Positions 55,101 to 61,696 of a DNA stretch of 64,000 bases are shown piece after piece (position 1 is the stretch's first letter; each line of letters begins with the position of its first letter). The position numbers and the translations under genes are program-made. Origin of the DNA: an uncultured Bacillota bacterium (GTDB lineage Bacteria > Bacillota > Clostridia > Lachnospirales > CAG-274); the NCBI GenBank assembly GCA_958426775.1, contig CATZZP010000001.1:1-64000 (forward strand). The letters are read 5' to 3'. The notes below the pieces were generated by a model. It saw only the letters and a list, made by a program, of their open reading frames with translations, did no database searches and was not told where the DNA came from.

Positions 55101-55330
55101 ACATTATAGATACTATTCGCAGCGGTGTAGTTGACTTAATTGTTGATATACCAAAGAAGGCTAACAATAAAAACTCCGACGGCTTCAAAATCCGCCGTAC
55201 GGCAGTTGAAAGCTCTGTTACCCTTGTTACCTCAATGGATACCTTTACGGCTATGGTTGAGGTTATGGAAAAACAGATTGATGAGGATAAGCTTGACATC
55301 TTTGATATAAACAGAGATATGAGAGGCTGA
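52112..55330 (+). CDS. carB: Carbamoyl-phosphate synthase large subunit
   Basis: This 1072-residue synthase contains two homologous ATP-grasp halves (KVLVIGSGPIVIGQAAEFDY and KVMVIGSGPIRIGQGIEFDY). It also has an oligomerisation segment and a C-terminal MGS-like allosteric domain (about residues 930-1060), which in relatives binds UMP, IMP or ornithine. It is the last gene of the operon; pyrK, pyrD, pyrE and pyrR are not present here. A strong terminator follows at once. Confidence 0.97.
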   Translation: MPKDNSIKKVLVIGSGPIVIGQAAEFDYSGTQACQSIKEEGVEVVLVNSNPATIMTDIGMAHYTYIEPLTVDFLEKVIAKERPDSIIAGMGGQTGLNLSCELYDKGILDKYNVNVIGTSIASIKEGEDRDSFKRLMERTNQPIVDSDIVTDVESAVAFAEKIGYPVIVRPAYTLGGTGGGIAANEAELREICTQGLHLSRVGQVLIEKSIAGWKEIEFEVMRDGAGNCITVCSMENVDPVGVHTGDSIVVAPAQTLTDYEYQMLRKAAIDIIDSIEIKGGCNVQFALDPNSFNYAVIEINPRVSRSSALASKATGYPIAKVAAKIALGYNLDEIKNAVTGKTVACFEPTIDYVVLKFPRWPFDKFFGAKRTLGTKMMATGEVMSIGKSFEAALLKGIRSLEIGQYGLERKSSTARSLDELKQRVQVPDDERLFDLAEMLRRGYRVEKVCQITGMDPFFVNKINNIVELEEELKSMNLEDFNAENLRYFKEKGFSDKAISRFVGCTPPDIYKLRKEYDIMPVFKMVDTCAGEFEAMTPYYYSSYDMEDESIISDKKKVMVIGSGPIRIGQGIEFDYCSVHSIMSLKKAGIQTIIVNNNPETVSTDFDTADKLYFEPLTEEDVLNVVEKERPDGVILQFGGQTAIKLAKFFDEMNIPIYGTKPEQIDAAEDREKFDEILEQLGIKRPKGEGVWSIEQGKSVAERLGYPVLVRPSYVLGGQGMEITYNEEELVKYLAEAFEKDSKNPVLIDRYLSGREIEVDAICDGTDVYIPGIMEHLERAGIHSGDSISIYPPQHISEEIKAQIMDETKKISVALKVIGMINIQFIDYNGELNIIEVNPRSSRTVPYITKVTGVPVIDIATRVMLGEKLADMGYGTGICDTPNVVAVKVPVFSTEKLPQVEVSLGPEMRSTGEVLGVGYNLQNALYKGFLAAGMTLPKPGGTIIATVRSKDHAEFVELAKRLEKLGCHFVATSGTARAVEEAGIPVKTVKKISEGVPNIIDTIRSGVVDLIVDIPKKANNKNSDGFKIRRTAVESSVTLVTSMDTFTAMVEVMEKQIDEDKLDIFDINRDMRG

Positions 55331-55337
55331 TAAACTT

Positions 55338-55370
55338 AACTCCCTGCACCTTAGTGCGGGGAGTTTTTGT
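55338..55370 (+). terminator. Terminator after carB
   Basis: A 12-bp GC-rich stem (AACTCCCTGCAC with GTGCGGGGAGTT, one T-G pair) with loop CTTA is followed by a T run. Confidence 0.9.
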
Positions 55371-55399
55371 ATATGTAAAGGTTTTTAGGGGAGTGTAGA

Positions 55400-56677
55400 A
55401 TGAGTATAGTTGATTTTTTTAAGGGTAAATCCACAATGCCGAGAATAACAATAACGGAAAATATTAATGTGGATAAATATCCGTGGTGTAATTCTGCAAT
55501 AATGTTTTCTGTAAAGAACGGAAAAGACACTTTGAAGCACGTATATGGAAAAATAGATAAGGTTGATTACCAATACAACTCTCACCTTATGTTAAATGGT
55601 TTTCCTTTATTACAGGCGGAAAAACCTGTTTGCCCTACCTGTTTAGGCTTGCTTGCAGTAGGTTACGGAATTGAAAATATTAATTGCAGTGAGTTAGAAC
55701 AGGTAAGACAGGCTGTTAATTCCGACTATGTTAATATTAATAAATCAGTTGAAATTCTTAGTCCTCTTTTAGGGCTTTTAAGTGACGGAATTTATCTGTT
55801 AGCGGATATACCGTATTTCCCTACAAACGGTGATGGCAAATTTTTTTATGACATTCCCAATGAGCCTACTATGTTTACGGGTACCTGCCAAGGCTTTTAT
55901 TTTAATGAATTGTATTGTACTGTAGATGGTTTTCCTGCCTATCTTTATCCTACTCAGTCAGATAAGCTGATAAATAGAGAGCGTGTTAATTATTACACTG
56001 AAATTATAAAAAGGGACGGCAAGCTTCCTCGTGGGATTGCATATTATGAAGGCGGATTTTTCAGTGCCTTACTTGACGGGCATCATAAGGCTGTTGCGGC
56101 GGCAATATGCGGTGAGGTGTTGAATTGTCTTACAATAATCAAAGCAAACGGTTATAATATTAATAAAAATGAGGGAGAAAGTCTGCTTTTTTCCGCTATA
56201 AAAGTACCCTTTGATAATGCCTGTAAAATTACAAAAAAGACGAGAACGCCCATAGAAGAATTTACTGCAAAAAACTATACCCTTATACACAATCTGTTGA
56301 CTGATATGAAATTCAAAACAGAAGAATACCCTGATATTGAGGAGCTTACCGCAATCTATGCTGTTGGTCTTGAAGATACGGAAATAATGGACAAATTAAC
56401 GGATAAATGGTTTGAAGATAACAAGTCGGATGTTTTAAGACTTACATATGCCTTAATTTATTTTTCAAAAGCCGATAGGGAAAAGGCATATAAATTAGCT
56501 AAGATGATTATTGCTGACGGCTCTTACGGACTGCCTTATAAGGAGGCATACAGGGCTTTGTTAAAGGACAGAAGTCAGGAAACAGAGGACTTGTTTGTTG
56601 ACTACCTTATTAATAAGGATAGCTCAGATGAATGCTGGGATATTGTAAATTCCTATTGGGATATAAAAGATGTATAA
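55400..56677 (+). CDS. Protein of unknown function with a CPTC motif and a ParB/Srx-like DGHHK segment
   Basis: This 425-residue, apparently cytoplasmic protein has no signal peptide or membrane segment. A CPTC pair lies near residue 78. Around residue 220 the segment SALLDGHHKAVAAAICGE resembles the DGHHR motif of ParB/sulfiredoxin-like nuclease folds. The C-terminal third (about residues 290-425) looks like helical repeats. The family is not recognised. It has an isolated position between two terminators, with GGGGAG 8 bases before the ATG and no clear promoter. Confidence is high for the gene and low for any function. Confidence 0.75.
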   Translation: MSIVDFFKGKSTMPRITITENINVDKYPWCNSAIMFSVKNGKDTLKHVYGKIDKVDYQYNSHLMLNGFPLLQAEKPVCPTCLGLLAVGYGIENINCSELEQVRQAVNSDYVNINKSVEILSPLLGLLSDGIYLLADIPYFPTNGDGKFFYDIPNEPTMFTGTCQGFYFNELYCTVDGFPAYLYPTQSDKLINRERVNYYTEIIKRDGKLPRGIAYYEGGFFSALLDGHHKAVAAAICGEVLNCLTIIKANGYNINKNEGESLLFSAIKVPFDNACKITKKTRTPIEEFTAKNYTLIHNLLTDMKFKTEEYPDIEELTAIYAVGLEDTEIMDKLTDKWFEDNKSDVLRLTYALIYFSKADREKAYKLAKMIIADGSYGLPYKEAYRALLKDRSQETEDLFVDYLINKDSSDECWDIVNSYWDIKDV

Positions 56678-56761
56678 CTGTATTTACGAATAACCTAAAG
56701 ACAGTAGCGTAAACATATAATAATTCCGGTAACTTTTGTTATATATAGATTGTGTGCAAAT

Positions 56762-56792
56762 AAAAGGGATACTTCAACGAGTATCCCTTTTT
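56762..56792. terminator. Bidirectional terminator
   Basis: AAAAGGGATAC at 56762-56772 pairs with GTATCCCTTTTT at 56781-56792. A and T runs flank both sides, serving the convergent unknown gene and the GGDEF/EAL gene. Confidence 0.85.
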
Positions 56793-56795
56793 AGC

Positions 56796-59078
56796 TTACC
56801 TATTATCTTTATTGTTTTCATTTTTAATATGGTCCTTATAAAGCTTTTCAAAATCCTCATAAGGCATAGGCTTGGCAAAGTGATAACACTGCACAAGGTC
56901 ACAGCCTGCCTCCTGAAGGAATTTAAGCTGGCTTTCATTTTCAACACCCTCTGCAACGGTACTGATATTAAGCTGATTAGCCATATCAATTATACTCTTT
57001 ATAATCTGCCTTGCTTTAAGGTTGTTTTCCGTTTCAAGGAAGAACATTCTGTCAAGTTTAAGCACGTCAATATCAATATCCTTTAAGATGTTAAGAGATG
57101 ACTCACCTGAACCAAAGTCATCCATTGATACGGTAAAGCCTATCTGATGAATATGTTTTACTGCCTTTTCAAGCACATCACCTGAGCTTAAGGCGATGCT
57201 TTCCGTAATTTCAAGCTCAACATATTCAGCGGGTAAGTCATACTTATTTAAAATAACTTTCAGGTTGTCAATGTAGTTACTTTGGTAAAGGTGAAGTCTT
57301 GACTGGTTAACCGATATAGGTAAAGGTGTATAACCCTCGTCAAGTAACTTTTTTTGCATTCTGCAAACCTGATCGTATACATACATATCAACCTCGGTTA
57401 TAAGACCTGTTTTTTCAAGCAGAGTGATAAATTTATTAGGTGTAAGAAAGCCCTTTGTTTTGTGCTGCCACCTTACAAGAGCCTCACCGCCTGCAAGCTT
57501 AAGAGTTTTTGCATCAAACTTAGGCTGGATATATACCAGGAAGTCCCCGTCCTTAAGTGCCTGCTGTGCATCGTTTTCAAGCTCTGCCTCAAAGTGCATT
57601 TGTTGCTGAAGCCCCTCATTGTAAAAGGCATAGGCAGATATTCTCTTTTGCTGAATACCTGTAAGAGAAAGCTTAGCCTTATCAATATAGCTTTCCCAAT
57701 TGTCGGCACTTGGATTATCCTCCAGCTTGTAAATACCATAGTAGGTTACAATGTTATAGTTTGTATGGTTTTCATCAAAGTCGTAATTGCTTAACTGTTC
57801 AATTAAGCCGTTAACTCGGTTAATAATCTGTTGGTCATCTGTATACTTGACAAGCATTACAAAGTCATCACCGGATACTCTTGAGGCAATTTCGCCCTCG
57901 TTAAGGTTCTTGGCTATAATACTGCCTATATTTCTCAGTATGGCTGTACCTGTGTCATAGCCGAAAAGCTCATTTATGGTACGGAAATTGTCTATATCGC
58001 AAAAGATAATGGCGTAAGATGATTTATCTTCGGTAATCATCTGCCCTGCTTTAAGGGCAAAGCCGTTTTTACTGTAAAGCTCGGTTAAATCGTCAAAGTA
58101 AATTTGCTTGTAAAGCCTTTCTCTGTTTGAACGCTTTATGCTCTCTAAGTATTGCATAAAGGCAACTACACTTATTAAGGCAACTGCAAGCACCACAAGG
58201 CTTATAAATACTACTTGTACGGCGTTTTTCATAACATAAGTGCGTGGTACTGCAAGGAGCAGATACCAGTTTGCAGTGTTTATGGGGCTGTAAGTCAAAT
58301 AATAGCCTTTATTATCTTCGGTTTTAATCAATAGTGTACCCTTATCAGGCTTTTCATTAATAAGCTCGATTATTTTCTGAAGTGTTTCTTCGCTTATATT
58401 AAGGTCCTTATAAGGGTTGTAGTTTTCTTCATCGGAATACTGACTGTCAATAACACGGTTCATATTGTTATCTACAATATAAGCAATACCGTTTCCTCCG
58501 AAATAGCTGTCCAGAATTGCTGTTTCAAGAGATGAGGAAAGGCAGACGCCCATATGAGTACCTACTATTACATTGTTGTTAAAAACAGGAAGTGCATAAA
58601 TATTAACAGGTTGCCTTGTAACATAGTCTATTACAGTTGGTGATACGGTAATATTACCTTCTAAGGTATTTTTGAAATAGTCCTTATCGTGTATGTCTAT
58701 GTAGTTTACAACTCCGTCATTGCGTACGGTGTAGCCCTTACCCTCTCTGTTTGCATAGGAAACACGCATCATACTATGCCCGTTTAAGGCTAATTCATCC
58801 TCTAAAAGGTCGATAATATGCTTAGCGTCAGAGCTTTGCACAGTGCTTAAATAGGGGGCATATGACTCCAGAGCGTAAATGTTGGTATCAAGTTTTTTAC
58901 TGATGTTACTTGCCCCTAATTCACATATTTCGCCTATGTAGGAGATTGCTTCGTTTATAAGAGTATTGTATGTGTATGAAACAAAGCCGATGCCTATAAT
59001 AAGCATGGCTGAAAGTATTCCTATAAGTGTAATAAGGGGTCTGAATTCAAATTTTTCCTGCTCAGAACTTTTTTTCAA
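56796..59078 (-). CDS. Membrane dCACHE-GGDEF-EAL cyclic-di-GMP signalling protein, probable phosphodiesterase
   Basis: This roughly 760-residue sensor starts at the TTG at 59078, 6 bases after GGGGGCGG. A membrane segment (about residues 14-36), an extracellular double-CACHE ligand domain (about 40-265) and a second membrane segment (about 270-292) precede a GGDEF domain. The signature there reads SGDDF (about residue 402), so cyclase activity is doubtful. The EAL domain keeps EALVRW (about 532), SVNQSR, ELEITES, DDFGSG, LKLDR and VAEGVEN. Only the late QGY motif is altered, to QCYHF. It should hydrolyse c-di-GMP in response to an external ligand. Confidence 0.9.
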   Translation of the reverse strand: MKKSSEQEKFEFRPLITLIGILSAMLIIGIGFVSYTYNTLINEAISYIGEICELGASNISKKLDTNIYALESYAPYLSTVQSSDAKHIIDLLEDELALNGHSMMRVSYANREGKGYTVRNDGVVNYIDIHDKDYFKNTLEGNITVSPTVIDYVTRQPVNIYALPVFNNNVIVGTHMGVCLSSSLETAILDSYFGGNGIAYIVDNNMNRVIDSQYSDEENYNPYKDLNISEETLQKIIELINEKPDKGTLLIKTEDNKGYYLTYSPINTANWYLLLAVPRTYVMKNAVQVVFISLVVLAVALISVVAFMQYLESIKRSNRERLYKQIYFDDLTELYSKNGFALKAGQMITEDKSSYAIIFCDIDNFRTINELFGYDTGTAILRNIGSIIAKNLNEGEIASRVSGDDFVMLVKYTDDQQIINRVNGLIEQLSNYDFDENHTNYNIVTYYGIYKLEDNPSADNWESYIDKAKLSLTGIQQKRISAYAFYNEGLQQQMHFEAELENDAQQALKDGDFLVYIQPKFDAKTLKLAGGEALVRWQHKTKGFLTPNKFITLLEKTGLITEVDMYVYDQVCRMQKKLLDEGYTPLPISVNQSRLHLYQSNYIDNLKVILNKYDLPAEYVELEITESIALSSGDVLEKAVKHIHQIGFTVSMDDFGSGESSLNILKDIDIDVLKLDRMFFLETENNLKARQIIKSIIDMANQLNISTVAEGVENESQLKFLQEAGCDLVQCYHFAKPMPYEDFEKLYKDHIKNENNKDNR

Positions 59079-59131
59079 ATAGACCGCCCCCAATTTTGTT
59101 TGATTTGCTTTTAATACATTAATATAAATTA

Positions 59132-59160
59132 ATTATACACTTATATACACTTAAATTCAA
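59132..59160 (-). promoter_or_regulatory. Promoter of the GGDEF/EAL gene
   Basis: On the minus strand, TTGAAT (59160 to 59155) and TATAAT (59137 to 59132) are 17 bases apart, 54 bases before the start. The gene therefore need not be read from the riboswitch promoter. Confidence 0.7.
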
Positions 59161-59240
59161 TAAAAAATCTGTGATTGCACAAACAAAGATTATACAAAAT
59201 TTAAGGGAAAAAATTATGCAATGTATAACATAATTGCAAT

Positions 59241-59270
59241 GGTGTGTATAATAATCAAATTATACACACC
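59241..59270. repeat. Perfect 12-bp inverted repeat
   Basis: GGTGTGTATAAT (59241-59252) and ATTATACACACC (59259-59270) flank a 6-base centre. Each arm contains TATAAT. It lies between the array terminator and the GGDEF/EAL promoter and could be an operator or an mRNA hairpin. Confidence 0.6.
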
Positions 59271-59282
59271 TTCCGTAAAAGC

Positions 59283-59308
59283 AAAAAAGCAACCGCTTAT
59301 GCGATTGC
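59283..59308 (-). terminator. Terminator ending the hairpin-array RNA
   Basis: On the minus strand, GCAATCGC, loop ATAA, GCGGTTGC (one T-G pair) and then six Ts. It separates the hairpin array from the GGDEF/EAL gene. Confidence 0.85.
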
Positions 59309-59323
59309 CTTTGATGCTATATA

Positions 59324-59574
59324 AATATCCGGTAGGGGAGGATATTATATTCTCCGAGGGAAAAACCCTCGGCTGTCAAATAAATATGTTAATATCCAAT
59401 AGGGGGGAGGGATATTACATGCGTGGCGGAGCAACGGGCCCCGCCGTAAAAGTAAATACGTCAATATCCAATAGGGGGGAGGATATTATATGAATTGAAG
59501 CTCGGGGTAAGCTTCAATTTAGGATAAATAAATATGTAAATTAGAAATTATATCCAATAGGGGGGGAGGATATT
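59324..59574 (-). repeat. Array of four hairpin repeats
   Basis: Copies are at 59324-59346, 59391-59416, 59463-59487 and 59550-59574 (spacing 67, 72 and 87). On the plus strand each reads AATATCC, then a loop such as AATAGGGGGGA, then GGATATT. The spacers contain their own hairpins: CCGAGGG/CCCTCGG, GGCGG/CCGCC and AATTGAAGCT/AGCTTCAATT. Repeats are conserved in both stem and loop, while the spacers differ. Confidence 0.85.
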
Positions 59575-59583
59575 TTATAAACC

Positions 59584-59621
59584 AAAAAAACTCAATTTAA
59601 ACCGTTAGTCCAAACTGAGTT
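59584..59621 (-). terminator. Riboswitch-controlled terminator
   Basis: On the minus strand, AACTCAGTTT (59621 to 59612) pairs with AAATTGAGTT (59598 to 59589), followed by a T run. It lies 17 bases after the riboswitch core. The bases GTAACTC just before and inside its 5' arm can instead pair with GGGTTAC of the riboswitch. Confidence 0.8.
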
Positions 59622-59637
59622 ACGCAAAATTAAATAT

Positions 59638-59716
59638 TTAGGTAACCCAGCTGTCTTAGCTAATGCCTTAGACCTGAGGCTTTGCGTCCTTGCCTTTCAA
59701 CAAGTTTGCCTTTTTC
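59638..59716 (-). ncRNA. Cyclic-di-GMP-I (GEMM-I) riboswitch
   Basis: The minus strand shows the GEMM-I core in order: AAAAAGGCAAAC, a GAAA-loop stem (CTTG...GAAAGGCAAG), GGACGCAAAGCC, CAGGTCTAAGGC, a second stem, and AGACAGCTGGGTTACC. The conserved ACGCAAAGCC and the GGGTTACC closure are characteristic. P1 can form from AAATAT and ATATTT flanks. It precedes an intrinsic terminator. Confidence 0.9.
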
Positions 59717-59763
59717 ACATATTTATTTATTCGTTTTTATAGGAGTTCAACTCCTATGTGAGT

Positions 59764-59792
59764 ATAGTACCACAGTAAAAGATAAAATGCAA
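59764..59792 (-). promoter_or_regulatory. Promoter of the riboswitch RNA
   Basis: On the minus strand, TTGCAT (59792 to 59787) and TACTAT (59769 to 59764) have a 17-base spacer. A hairpin, AGGAGTT/AACTCCT, lies near 59740-59755 at the start of the RNA. Confidence 0.75.
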
Positions 59793-59860
59793 GAGTTTTT
59801 TTTGTAAAAAAATCGATTTTACAATTTGTTCATAATTTGCAACAAATAATGAAAAAATGA

Positions 59861-60154
59861 TTAAGAAATCTTTTTTAAAGGGTAGTAATTATTGTTTCTT
59901 TTTCTGCAGGCTTTAAGCACTATAACGTTATTTCTTGTTTCGGGTACTCTTACTGCCTTTGGGGTTATTTCCTCGGGGGTAAAGGCAAGGGCTAAAACAG
60001 CACCTACAGCTATAGCTAAAAAAGGGAGTGTAGTTGCGTATATAACCGTCATACTTTCGGCAAAAAACCAATTTAATATATAGCTTGCCGTAAAAAGCAG
60101 GATTGAAACAGCAGTGACTGCAAGATATATTTTAATTAAGCGATTGTTATTCAT
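59861..60154 (-). CDS. Small two-helix membrane protein, predicted SOS-inducible
   Basis: This 97-residue protein starts at the ATG at 60154 after GGAGGCTAATTT. Two membrane helices (about residues 9-31 and 37-59) are followed by a basic cytoplasmic or external tail ending NNNYYPLKKIS. I do not recognise a family. Its perfect promoter (TTGACA, 17 bases, TATAAT) is followed by a LexA-type box, so it should be induced by DNA damage. Small SOS-induced membrane proteins are often cell-division inhibitors (YneA in Bacillus) or toxins (TisB in E. coli); either role is only an inference here. Confidence 0.75.
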   Translation of the reverse strand: MNNNRLIKIYLAVTAVSILLFTASYILNWFFAESMTVIYATTLPFLAIAVGAVLALAFTPEEITPKAVRVPETRNNVIVLKACRKRNNNYYPLKKIS

Positions 60155-60171
60155 AAATTAGCCTCCTTCTG

Positions 60172-60185
60172 CGAACATCTGTTCA
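60172..60185. promoter_or_regulatory. LexA (SOS) box
   Basis: CGAACATCTGTTCA matches the Gram-positive LexA/DinR consensus CGAAC-N4-GTTCG at 9 of 10 conserved positions. It lies about 6-19 bases after the predicted transcription start of the small membrane protein gene. Confidence 0.75.
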
Positions 60186-60197
60186 ACTTTTGTTTGT

Positions 60198-60226
60198 ATT
60201 ATATCCAAATGTTGGCACAATGTCAA
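60198..60226 (-). promoter_or_regulatory. Promoter of the SOS-box membrane protein
   Basis: On the minus strand, TTGACA (60226 to 60221) and TATAAT (60203 to 60198), both perfect, are spaced 17 bases. Confidence 0.85.
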
Positions 60227-60376
60227 GATAAAATAGAACATTTTATCGAAAAACAATATAACTGTAACATTTGTCCTAAAAAACTTGTTTTATCTACCCC
60301 TTTATTATAGATTAATAAAAGTACCAAAAAACGGATTTGGTTAAATTTTTTTATAAATATATTGCTTTGACTGCTA

Positions 60377-60405
60377 TTGACAAAATTTCAGCTATAGGAT
60401 ATATT
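60377..60405 (+). promoter_or_regulatory. Promoter of the RpiB-family gene
   Basis: TTGACA at 60377-60382 and TATATT at 60400-60405 with a 17-base spacer lie 36 bases before the start. Confidence 0.75.
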
Positions 60406-60441
60406 TTTATTATAATTTGTTTAAGGAAAGGTGATATAAAA

Positions 60442-61080
60442 ATGAAAATTGCTTTAATTAATGAAAACAGTCAGGCGGCTAAGAATGAAATGATTTGCAA
60501 TACACTTAAGTCAGTAGTTGAGCCTATGGGTCATGAGGTTCATAACTACGGTATGTATTCTGCCGAGGATGAGGCACAGCTTACTTATGTACAGGCAGGC
60601 TTGCTTGCGGCTATTCTCCTTAACAGCGGTGCAGCTGACTTTGTTGTAACAGGCTGTGGTACAGGTGAGGGTGCAATGCTTGCGCTTAATTCATTCCCTA
60701 ACGTGCTTTGCGGTCATATTGTAGATGTGTCAGACGGATATATGTTTGCACAGATTAACAACGGCAATGCTGTAGCTTTTCCGTTTGCTAAGGGCTTTGG
60801 ATGGGGTGCTGAGCTTAATTTACAGTATACTTTTGAAAAGCTTTTCGGCTGTGAGCCGGGTCAGGGCTACCCAAGAGAAAGAGCAGTACCTGAGCAGAGA
60901 AATAAGAAAATTCTTGACGAGGTTAAGAAGGTTACTCATACAGATATGATGACAATTTTAAAGAACATTGACCAGGACTTCTTAAAGGAAACCGTAGCAG
61001 GGGCTAAGTTTGGTGAATTATTCTTTGCAAACTGCAAGAATGAAGAAATTGCTTCCTATATTAAGGGTATTTTAGGCTGA
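60442..61080 (+). CDS. RpiB/LacA/LacB-family sugar-phosphate isomerase
   Basis: This 212-residue protein starts at the ATG at 60442 after AAAGGTGAT. It has the RpiB-type core, with MKIALINENSQAAKNE, the VVTGCGTGEGAMLALNSFPNV segment (active-site cysteine in TGCGTG) and a conserved GWGAELN loop. The longer C-terminal helical tail is typical of a clostridial subgroup annotated as RpiB/LacA/LacB isomerase. It could interconvert ribose and ribulose 5-phosphates or related sugars. It is a single-gene unit with its own promoter and terminator. Confidence 0.85.
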   Translation: MKIALINENSQAAKNEMICNTLKSVVEPMGHEVHNYGMYSAEDEAQLTYVQAGLLAAILLNSGAADFVVTGCGTGEGAMLALNSFPNVLCGHIVDVSDGYMFAQINNGNAVAFPFAKGFGWGAELNLQYTFEKLFGCEPGQGYPRERAVPEQRNKKILDEVKKVTHTDMMTILKNIDQDFLKETVAGAKFGELFFANCKNEEIASYIKGILG

Positions 61081-61140
61081 TAAGCTTAATTTATTTTATT
61101 TGTTAAAATAGACCAATCTATTACAGCTGCTAAAAAATAT

Positions 61141-61169
61141 GCCCTCCTGCATTAAACCGCAGGAGGGCT
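61141..61169. terminator. Terminator between the RpiB-family and DUF1292 genes
   Basis: A perfect 10-bp GC-rich stem (GCCCTCCTGC with GCAGGAGGGC) is followed by a T-rich tail on the plus strand and by ATATTTTTT on the minus strand. Confidence 0.85.
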
Positions 61170-61174
61170 TTAAA

Positions 61175-61447
61175 TTACTCAAAATCAAAATCCTCTTTAT
61201 TCTTTTCCTTAAATATATTAAATACTGCATCAAGTATTTCCTCGGACTCAACAGGGATATAGGCGTCCTCCTCTTCATTTAAGTCCTCAACCCTCAGTAT
61301 TTCAACAGTGTCGCAATTATCATCACCCTCAGGGTAAAGCACCACATACTCACAGCCCTCATACTCTATTAAGTCAAGAAAGCTGTAGGCTTCCTCGTTG
61401 CCCTCATCGTCTGTAAGGTAAATTAAATCATCTCTTTCTTCGTTCAT
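61175..61447 (-). CDS. DUF1292 family protein
   Basis: This 90-residue, very acidic protein belongs to the DUF1292 family, with the usual LIYLTDDEGNEEAYSFLDLI and YVVLYPEGD segments. In many Firmicutes it accompanies mreB-linked or yrrK-ruvX genes; here it is alone. Its function is unknown. GGAGGC precedes the ATG, and a promoter (TTGACA, 17 bases, TATTAT) lies at 61508-61536. Confidence 0.88.
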   Translation of the reverse strand: MNEERDDLIYLTDDEGNEEAYSFLDLIEYEGCEYVVLYPEGDDNCDTVEILRVEDLNEEEDAYIPVESEEILDAVFNIFKEKNKEDFDFE

Positions 61448-61507
61448 ATAAGCCTCCTAAGTAAAATTTGCTTGCAATCAAGCCTATGTTATGTTATTAT
61501 GATAAAA

Positions 61508-61536
61508 ATAATAGCATATATTTTAATTTGTGTCAA
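61508..61536 (-). promoter_or_regulatory. Promoter of the DUF1292 gene
   Basis: On the minus strand, TTGACA (61536 to 61531) and TATTAT (61513 to 61508) are 17 bases apart. The -10 region TATGTTATTATGAT on the plus strand is duplicated at the rpmG promoter. Confidence 0.7.
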
Positions 61537-61553
61537 ATTTAACCTAAAAGGTG

Positions 61554-61582
61554 TTGACAAGAGATATAGGTTATGTTATTAT
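61554..61582 (+). promoter_or_regulatory. Promoter of the rpmG-secE-nusG-rplK-rplA operon
   Basis: TTGACA at 61554-61559 and TATTAT at 61577-61582 have a 17-base spacer. A 7-bp hairpin (AAAGACG with CGTCTTT, 61586-61604) with eight Ts sits at the predicted 5' end of the RNA. Confidence 0.8.
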
Positions 61583-61696
61583 GATAAAGACGCATGTCGT
61601 CTTTTTTTTGTGTGCAACATCTCACGAAAAAACACAATTAATTGATACTGCGTCGGCGTTTTTTGTTAAAGAGTTAATAAAAGAGAGGTGGAAGTC

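Larger units (their letters stand above)
59283..59757 (-). ncRNA. Candidate c-di-GMP riboswitch-gated non-coding RNA with four repeat hairpins
   Basis: Reading the minus strand from the promoter near 59792-59764, the transcript holds a c-di-GMP-I riboswitch, its terminator (59621 to 59584), four copies of a hairpin with a C-rich loop separated by three unrelated hairpins, and a final terminator at 59308-59283. No minus-strand reading frame fits. The loops (TCCCCCCTATT type) are complementary to Shine-Dalgarno-like G runs, as in UCCC-motif regulatory RNAs of other Gram-positives. The existence of the RNA is inferred from its signals, not shown. Confidence 0.6.

Noticed and set aside
59221..59493. 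90-codon plus-strand reading frame across the hairpin array
   Set aside because: It owes its repeats (ISNRGEDI-type) to the RNA array, has no ribosome site at its start and shows no protein character.
59324..59574. CRISPR-like array
   Set aside because: Only four repeats, unequal spacers (about 44-62 bases) that contain their own hairpins, and no cas genes; riboswitch and terminator context explains it better.
61586..61609. Regulatory terminator at the 5' end of the rpmG operon
   Set aside because: The hairpin starts at or within a base or two of the predicted transcription start, too early for normal intrinsic termination; it may only stabilise the 5' end or belong to a different start site.
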